A DNA stretch of 64,000 bases, taken from NCBI GenBank assembly GCA_019422105.1, contig JAHZDZ010000003.1:226330-290329 (forward strand). The letters are read 5' to 3'. The translations under genes and the position numbers were made by a program. Under the pieces are notes generated by a model that saw only the letters and a program-made list of their open reading frames with translations, searched no databases and was not told the origin of the DNA. Position 1 is the first letter of the stretch. Every line of letters begins with the position of its first letter. This document shows, piece by piece, positions 58,394 through 64,000 of this stretch. The stretch is from Bacillota bacterium. Lineage in GTDB: Bacteria > Bacillota > Clostridia > Lachnospirales > Anaerotignaceae.

Positions 58394-61348
58394 ATGGATA
58401 AGGATAAAAGCGAGGCAGTGGTGTACATAATTGATTCTGATTATCGGATTGTTTATTTTAATCAGGCACTGAGGCAGAATTTTCCGGGACTCAGCACAGG
58501 ATCATACTGCTACCGTTTTCTTTGCGGTGAGGAGCAGCCTTGCGGGGAGTGTCCCTTAAATACCAGCAGGACAGAAAGCAAGATGCTTTTTAATAAACTG
58601 CTGAATATATGGGTAGAAGTGGACGGAGCCGTTTTTGATACCCCTGACGGCAAAAAATATTCCATTATAATGGTCAGGGAAATCAAGGACGACAATCGGA
58701 ACCTGTTTTATAATTTGACGAAGCTTTCAGCTTATGACGAGCTTTTTGAACTGAATTTAACTGCTGACAGCTACAAGATTCTTTATCATATGGACGGAAA
58801 ATATGTTGTCCCTTCGCCGGAGGGGCGTCTGTCATCTCTGGTGTCGGAGGTGGCTGACGGGATGATTCATCCCGATGACAGGACGGCTTTTTTGACTTTC
58901 TGGGATTTCAACAATATTTTGCCCCGTATGGAGTGTGGCGCCTCTGACAGTGCGCTGACAGGCCAGTTCCGAAAAAAACGTGTAGACGGCACCTGGTGCT
59001 GGGTGATGCAGACAGTAGTGCCATTGTGCCAGGGAACAAGAGATGATCAGATTCTTATGTGTTTTATCCAGGATATTCATAGAGAAAAGCTCGGTATGGA
59101 AAAATCTCTTTGTCAAAATCCAATGCAGGACACAGTGATGGGTATTTACAAAAAGGACGCCTTTTTTCGCGCGGCACATGTTGCTTTGATAGAAAAAACA
59201 GAGGCACGTTGGTGTCTGATGGCGATAGACATTGAGCATTTTAAGCTGTTTAACGAGTGGTATGGCCTGCAAGCAGGAGATGAGTTTTTAAATGGAATTG
59301 CGGCAGAGTTAAAACAGTTTCAGGAGGAGGGCGCACTTTGCGGCTATCTGGGAGAGGATGATTTTGGTGTTCTTTTGCCAAATTGTACTGAAATGCCAAA
59401 AAAGCTTCAGGAGCGCATAACGCAATGTGTCAGGCAATACGGAAACAACGCCGGATTTTTGCCCGCCTTTGGGTTGTATGCCGTGGAAAGCTGTACGATG
59501 CCAATCAGCACGATGTATGACCGTGCTTCCCTTGCCGTGTCAAAGGTAAAGGGAAACTACGCCCAGCGTGTTTCGTGGTATGATGACAGTATGATGCAGA
59601 CAATGGAAAACGATCATGTACTGCTCACGGATGTGCAGCAGGGGTTGGAAAGGCATGAATTTACATTTTATGTTCAGCCCAAATGCAATATGGATAGCGG
59701 CAAAATTGTGGGTATGGAATCCCTTGTGAGATGGAAGCATCCGGTGCGGGGACTGGTGCCGCCGATAAAATTTATACCGGCTCTGGAAAAGTATGGCTTT
59801 ATTTCCATGCTGGACCGCTATATTTGGGAAGAGGTCTGTAAATGTCTGAGGAATTGGATAGACAAGGGGTATAGGCCCGTACCCATATCGGTAAATGTTT
59901 CCAGGGTGGATATCTATACGATGGATGTAGCTGAATATTTTCAGGAGCTTGTGAAGAAATATGAACTTGAACCTTCTTTGCTTGAAATTGAAATTACGGA
60001 AAGCGCTTATTCAGAGGACTACCGAATTGTAAAGGATGCAGCGGAAAAACTCAGGATACTTGGTTTTACTGTTTCCATGGATGATTTTGGAAGCGGTTAT
60101 TCTTCTCTTAATATGCTGAAGGATATTAATGTGGATATTTTGAAAATAGATATGAAGTTTTTGGAAATCAGCGGCCAAAGTGCAGATAAGGGACTTGATA
60201 TATTGGAGTCCGTTATCAGTATGGCACGCCTAATTGGGCTGCGAATCATTGCGGAGGGTGTTGAGACAAAAAGACAGACGGAATTTCTTCTTCGCCTGGG
60301 GTGCTCCTACGGACAGGGCTATTACTACTACAAGCCTATGCCCTTTAAAGTCTTTGAGCCGCTTCTGGCAAAGGAAAGCAATTTTGATTACCGGGGGATT
60401 ATAGCGCAAAGGTATGATCGTCTCAGCCTGAAGGAGCTTCTGAATGAGGATATGATAACAGAGTCCCTGATTAACAATATTTTGGGCGGAATTGCTTTTT
60501 ATGATGTATCTGAAACAGAGGTACGGCTTATTCGGGCAAATGAGCAGTATTTTCGGATAATAGGAAGCAGCTTTTCGGGAGATGCCGGTGAGCGAAAGCA
60601 GGATATGGAGAATATTTATTCTGAGGACAGGGCGATTGTTTTTCGCATTTTTCAGCAGGCCCGTGAGAATAGGCCAGACGGGGCTGCGGGGGAGGTACGG
60701 TATCTCAGGGAGGACGGCAATACAATCTGGCTTTCGATCAGGGCATTTTTTCTGCGGGATGTGGATGGGCGAAGTTTATTTTATGCCGCTTTGAGTGATA
60801 ATACCGGACAAAGGCACAGAGAGCAGCAGCTTGAAAACTCACAGAGGGCATTGTCGGCAGTTGTACATATTTCAGAGAATGATACCTCCTTTATGAAGCT
60901 GACAGAGGAGAACAGGCGAGTAGCAGCCTCCATATTCGCTCAGATGAGCCCGGGCGGTATGATAGGAGGCTACTGTGAAGAGGGATTCCCTCTTTATTTT
61001 GCCAACAATGCGATCATTAAGCTGATGGGATATGATTCCTTTGAGGAATTATCGCAGGCTATTGGCGGAATGGTGATCAATACCATACATCCTGAGGACA
61101 GAGCGTCGGTAGCGAGAGACATAGGGCCTTCGTATTATCCCGGTTTGGAATATACGACAACGTACCGTATGCCCAAAAAGGACGGCAGCTGGTTTTGGAC
61201 GCTGGATAAGGGCAGGGTGATTCAGGCAGAGGATGGCAGATTGGCTATTGTCAGTGCCTGTACTGATATTTCGGAAACAATGTCGGCCCAGCGCCAGTTA
61301 GCCGAGCGAAACGCATTGCTTCTCAGACGGATATGCCATCCTTTATGA
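58394..61348 (+). CDS. PAS-GGDEF(degenerate)-EAL-PAS c-di-GMP phosphodiesterase
   Basis: A 984-aa soluble protein. Order: PAS-like domain (about 8-100) with a Cys cluster (CGEEQPCGECP), a second PAS (about 115-230), GGDEF fold with the active site changed to GEDDF (about 270-400), EAL (about 415-655), then two more PAS domains (about 690-810 and 850-970). The EAL domain keeps what is needed for hydrolysis of c-di-GMP: E in MESLVRW, N in ISVNVSR, E's in EIEITES, DDFGSGYSSL, K in LKIDMKF, E in AEGVET and Q in GQGYYY. The protein ends abruptly after the last PAS. It is followed after 73 bases by a solute-binding lipoprotein gene, and is probably cotranscribed with it and the sensor. Confidence 0.9.
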   Translation: MDKDKSEAVVYIIDSDYRIVYFNQALRQNFPGLSTGSYCYRFLCGEEQPCGECPLNTSRTESKMLFNKLLNIWVEVDGAVFDTPDGKKYSIIMVREIKDDNRNLFYNLTKLSAYDELFELNLTADSYKILYHMDGKYVVPSPEGRLSSLVSEVADGMIHPDDRTAFLTFWDFNNILPRMECGASDSALTGQFRKKRVDGTWCWVMQTVVPLCQGTRDDQILMCFIQDIHREKLGMEKSLCQNPMQDTVMGIYKKDAFFRAAHVALIEKTEARWCLMAIDIEHFKLFNEWYGLQAGDEFLNGIAAELKQFQEEGALCGYLGEDDFGVLLPNCTEMPKKLQERITQCVRQYGNNAGFLPAFGLYAVESCTMPISTMYDRASLAVSKVKGNYAQRVSWYDDSMMQTMENDHVLLTDVQQGLERHEFTFYVQPKCNMDSGKIVGMESLVRWKHPVRGLVPPIKFIPALEKYGFISMLDRYIWEEVCKCLRNWIDKGYRPVPISVNVSRVDIYTMDVAEYFQELVKKYELEPSLLEIEITESAYSEDYRIVKDAAEKLRILGFTVSMDDFGSGYSSLNMLKDINVDILKIDMKFLEISGQSADKGLDILESVISMARLIGLRIIAEGVETKRQTEFLLRLGCSYGQGYYYYKPMPFKVFEPLLAKESNFDYRGIIAQRYDRLSLKELLNEDMITESLINNILGGIAFYDVSETEVRLIRANEQYFRIIGSSFSGDAGERKQDMENIYSEDRAIVFRIFQQARENRPDGAAGEVRYLREDGNTIWLSIRAFFLRDVDGRSLFYAALSDNTGQRHREQQLENSQRALSAVVHISENDTSFMKLTEENRRVAASIFAQMSPGGMIGGYCEEGFPLYFANNAIIKLMGYDSFEELSQAIGGMVINTIHPEDRASVARDIGPSYYPGLEYTTTYRMPKKDGSWFWTLDKGRVIQAEDGRLAIVSACTDISETMSAQRQLAERNALLLRRICHPL

Positions 61349-61421
61349 GATGCGGGCCCCATGGTTATACATAAAAGGGAGTTTTACAGTAAGTACAGTT
61401 TCACTGAGGAGAGGTTTCGTA

Positions 61422-62702
61422 ATGAGATTGAGGGGAATAAAAAAGTTTTTTTGCCTATTTTTACTGACAGTGGCAATGCTTGTTGGTTGCGGCAGTAAAA
61501 ATGCGGTGGTAAATTATGAGGATATGGCGGAGGAAGATATTACATCTATCACCTTTTTCGGCAATAAATACGAGCCGGAGAATGTTGTTGTCATCGAAGA
61601 GATTATATCTGCATTTATGGAGGAAAATCCTGATATCAGAGTGTCCTATGAAAGCCTGAAGGGGACGGATTACTTTGAGGCCCTTGAAAAACGGATTGCC
61701 GCAGGCAGAGGCGACGACGTATTTATGGTAAACCATGATACGGTTCTTGCAATGGGAGAGGCGGGACTTCTTGCTGATTTATCAGATATTTCCTCCATTT
61801 CCGGATTTACGGACCAAATGCTTGGCCAGATGGAAGAAGAGGGTAAAATATACTGGGTGCCGACTACAGTATCCGCTTTTGGACTTTACTGCAATATGGA
61901 TTTGCTTGAAGAGCATGGACAGAAGGTTCCTGAAAATTTAACTCAATGGGAGAATGTATGTGACTATTTTGTTAAGCAGGGAATAACGCCGATAATCGCC
62001 AACAATGATATTTCCTTAAAGACGCTGGCCATTGGCCTTGGATTTTATCCCTGCTATCAGGAGGGACGGCAGAGGGAAGTTTTTGACAGGTTAAATAGCG
62101 GTGAAGAAAGGCTGAGCACTTATTTGCTTTCCGGATTTTCTCTGTCGGAGGAATTTATTGAAAAGGGCTATATCAATAGAGAGAAAGCTTTGGTGACTAA
62201 AAAAACCTCTGATGATTTGCAGGAATTTGCAAAAGGAGAATCTCCCTTTATGCTTACAGGAGCGTGGGCCGCCGTACGTGTTAAAAGTATGCAGCCGGAT
62301 TTTGAATTCCAGGTGCATCCTTACCCTGTTCTTGAGGAGGACAGGTTTGTCGTAATCAATGCGGATACAAGGCTCAGCATCAATGCGGACAGCAAAAATC
62401 AGGAATCCGCTTTAAAATTTGTCGAGTTTTTTACTAGACAGGAAAACATAAATAAATTCGCAGATCAGCAGTGCTCCTTCAGCCCGTTAAAAAGCGGAAG
62501 CCCTTCTTCTCTGGAAGAAATACAGCCTTTGGTTTCCTGTTACCAGTCAGGAAATGTGGTTATCGGTTCCGACGGGATGTTGAACCTGCCCATATGGGAT
62601 TTGACGGCACAGGTATCTAAAAAGCTTCTTTCGGGGGAATCCCTTGAGAACACAATGGAATGGATGGACGTACAGGCAGATGAGGAAGGAGGCGCACTGT
62701 GA
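61422..62702 (+). CDS. Orphan solute-binding lipoprotein (family 1, sugar type)
   Basis: A 426-aa lipoprotein: basic N-terminus, hydrophobic stretch FFCLFLLTVAMLVG and lipobox LVGC (acylated Cys about residue 22). The mature part is a type 1 sugar-binding fold (ITFFGNKYEPENV, AAGRGDDVFMVNHDT, MEEEGKIYWVPTTVSAFGLYCNMDLLEEHG, FMLTGAWAAV). Such proteins bind sugars outside the membrane for ABC importers, but no permease or ATPase gene follows. Instead its stop overlaps the start of a Cache-PAS sensor (GTGA). It may therefore deliver ligand to that sensor. Start 61422 follows GAGGAGAGG. Confidence 0.88.
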   Translation: MRLRGIKKFFCLFLLTVAMLVGCGSKNAVVNYEDMAEEDITSITFFGNKYEPENVVVIEEIISAFMEENPDIRVSYESLKGTDYFEALEKRIAAGRGDDVFMVNHDTVLAMGEAGLLADLSDISSISGFTDQMLGQMEEEGKIYWVPTTVSAFGLYCNMDLLEEHGQKVPENLTQWENVCDYFVKQGITPIIANNDISLKTLAIGLGFYPCYQEGRQREVFDRLNSGEERLSTYLLSGFSLSEEFIEKGYINREKALVTKKTSDDLQEFAKGESPFMLTGAWAAVRVKSMQPDFEFQVHPYPVLEEDRFVVINADTRLSINADSKNQESALKFVEFFTRQENINKFADQQCSFSPLKSGSPSSLEEIQPLVSCYQSGNVVIGSDGMLNLPIWDLTAQVSKKLLSGESLENTMEWMDVQADEEGGAL

Positions 62703-64000
62703 TTCAAAAGGAAGGAACAGGAAGCGCCAGAAAAAAAATAGCATTTGCAACTGTAGTAGTAGGCGCTGCCCTCTGCATGCTGACATTGCTGTTTATACAG
62801 GATGTCAGACAGGAGCTTTGGGAGCAGTCTGTCAATACGATTATGGAGACTACCCGTCAGGGGTGCAATACGCTGAAAATACAGCTGAAGGAAGATTATG
62901 ATTCCATGGAGGTCTTTTCCAAACGGCTGAGAAGCATCTTCCAAGAGCAGAGGGAAGAACTTCAAACAGTAACATACTATTATGAGAACCTTGAAAACGG
63001 AGCCTATCTCTACTTATCTGACGAAAGTTTCTATCCCTCCGGCGTGCAGGTGGATGATGAGGTGAAAAGAAAGCTTGACGCGGCGGATCGGGAAAGAGGC
63101 ATCATTGACCCTCATATCAGCAGCGTTACCGGGGTAAACGTTTTCGATTTGTATGTAAAGGTATCCCTCCGAGACGGAACGGAGGGATACCTGGTGAAGG
63201 AGCATGAAATCAGCAGCATTGTGGACAGCTTCAGCCTCTCCTTTTACCGTGACGCGGGTTTTTCCTATGTGGTAAATACGGACGGCGATGTTTTGATAAG
63301 GCCGCCTCACCCAAACAGCAATAAAACAGTTCAGAATCTATTTGATATGCTTCCGGAATCCCAAAATAACCCGGCGGATCTGAAGCTGTTTGCGGATTCG
63401 CTTGCGCAGTACCGCACAGGCTGGGCGGTTTTTACCTATCAAGGGGAGGAAACGGTCTTCTGCTATACGCCTCTTAGGCTGGAATCGGATTGGTACCTGA
63501 TTTCTATTATTCCCAAGGCTGTAGTCAGTGCGCAGACCAATCAGATTTTAAAGCGCTCTCTGACACTGATAGCAAGTGTAATTCTTGGCATTGCTTTTCT
63601 GGTCTTGCTATACATTTGGTATGCGGCAAACGCAAACAGAAGAATCAGAATTCAGGCAGATTATACAGAGCATTTATATAACACGATACCGGAGGCGGTC
63701 GCGCTGATAACGGTTGAAAAACCTTACCGCTTCCTTCAGCTGAACAGGGAGGGGCTTCGTCTGCTTGGATACCCTGAAGGCTCTCCCAATACTGCGCCTG
63801 AGGGAAGGCTTTTGAAGGATGTTGTTTATGAGGAGGATTATGAAAATATGGCCCGGCTGTTTCAGACAGCATCCGAAAATTCACAAAAGAGTATTCTTGA
63901 AAACCGCATAAGGCGGGATGACGGCAGCCTGTTTTGGGCAGCGGGCATTGTAGAAAGATCACTGGATGAAAATGGAATCCCTGTTTTGATTGCGGCTTTT
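62699..64000 (+). CDS. Cache-PAS transmembrane sensor, 3' end beyond window (partial)
   Basis: 434 codons are visible and the frame is open at the edge. GTG start at 62699 overlaps the binding-protein stop by four bases, with GGAGG about 8 bases before. Helix 1 lies at residues 14-33, an extracellular double-Cache domain at about 34-285 (SYVVNTDGDVLIRPP, YCYTPLRLESDWYLISI), helix 2 at about 286-309, then a cytosolic PAS domain (about 320-434; LYNTIPEAVALI, RRDDGSLFWAAGIV). Proteins of this build usually end in GGDEF, EAL or kinase domains; the output lies outside the window. It is the natural partner of the binding protein and the EAL protein. Confidence 0.85.
   Translation, partial: MIQKEGTGSARKKIAFATVVVGAALCMLTLLFIQDVRQELWEQSVNTIMETTRQGCNTLKIQLKEDYDSMEVFSKRLRSIFQEQREELQTVTYYYENLENGAYLYLSDESFYPSGVQVDDEVKRKLDAADRERGIIDPHISSVTGVNVFDLYVKVSLRDGTEGYLVKEHEISSIVDSFSLSFYRDAGFSYVVNTDGDVLIRPPHPNSNKTVQNLFDMLPESQNNPADLKLFADSLAQYRTGWAVFTYQGEETVFCYTPLRLESDWYLISIIPKAVVSAQTNQILKRSLTLIASVILGIAFLVLLYIWYAANANRRIRIQADYTEHLYNTIPEAVALITVEKPYRFLQLNREGLRLLGYPEGSPNTAPEGRLLKDVVYEEDYENMARLFQTASENSQKSILENRIRRDDGSLFWAAGIVERSLDENGIPVLIAAF

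Overview
The window looks like the chromosome of a low-to-mid GC, strictly anaerobic, spore-forming Firmicute of the Clostridia (Lachnospirales-type). The reasons are strong AGGAGG ribosome-binding sites, several TTG/GTG starts, a spoVA sporulation operon, a reverse rubrerythrin with a PerR-like site, an SLH-anchored surface protein, PAS/Cache/EAL signalling proteins and a split transketolase. The species cannot be fixed from the sequence. No tRNA, rRNA, intact insertion sequence, prophage or CRISPR array was found.

Layout. 0-6.5 kb: a MerR-type promoter (19-bp spacer) ahead of a Cys/Met-metabolism PLP enzyme; a small accessory stretch (DUF6870-type protein, XRE regulator, unknown 377-aa protein, unlisted 55-aa protein); an orphan type IV prepilin; reverse rubrerythrin. 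6.8-16 kb: an M16C metalloprotease, purM-purN-purD, an HD nucleotidase, and a GT4 glycosyltransferase with a charged tail. 16.6-25.8 kb: a carbohydrate locus (SorC regulator and Zn-alcohol dehydrogenase on the minus strand; diverging from them split transketolase, class II aldolase and FGGY kinase), continuing into a second PLP trans-sulfuration-type enzyme and an AGCS amino-acid symporter. 26-28.6 kb: dpaL-ygeY. 29-35.2 kb: patatin-like protein, MscS channel, hemolysin III diverging from a DUF1836 regulator, DAACS symporter, metallo-beta-lactamase-fold hydrolase. 35.4-38.5 kb: a small secreted/membrane protein plus spoVAA-AB-AC-AD-AE. 38.6-42.2 kb: HD protein, YfcC-type transporter with an M20 amidohydrolase. 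42.5-46.8 kb: a minus-strand operon of response regulator, histidine kinase, ABC ATPase and FtsX-like permease. 47.4-53.1 kb: an 1879-aa repeat-rich surface protein. 54.2-56.3 kb: an EF-G-like GTPase. 56.5-64 kb: a double-HTH GntR regulator, a PAS-GGDEF(degenerate)-EAL protein, an orphan solute-binding lipoprotein, and a Cache-PAS membrane sensor cut by the window edge.

How the genes work together. Two loci look most worth attention. (1) The 18.0-23.1 kb sugar operon has a kinase, an aldolase, a two-subunit transketolase and a dehydrogenase but no transporter or isomerase. The TGTTCA/TGAACA operator motif occurs both inside the dehydrogenase promoter and just after the transketolase promoter, which ties the locus to the neighbouring SorC regulator. 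The substrate is unknown; an apulose-4-phosphate-like or other branched/short sugar route is one hypothesis. (2) The 58.4-64 kb locus places a lipoprotein sugar-type binding protein, with no permease or ATPase gene, between a cytosolic c-di-GMP phosphodiesterase and a transmembrane Cache-PAS protein. The GTGA overlap with the sensor gene suggests that the binding protein acts as a ligand-sensing subunit.
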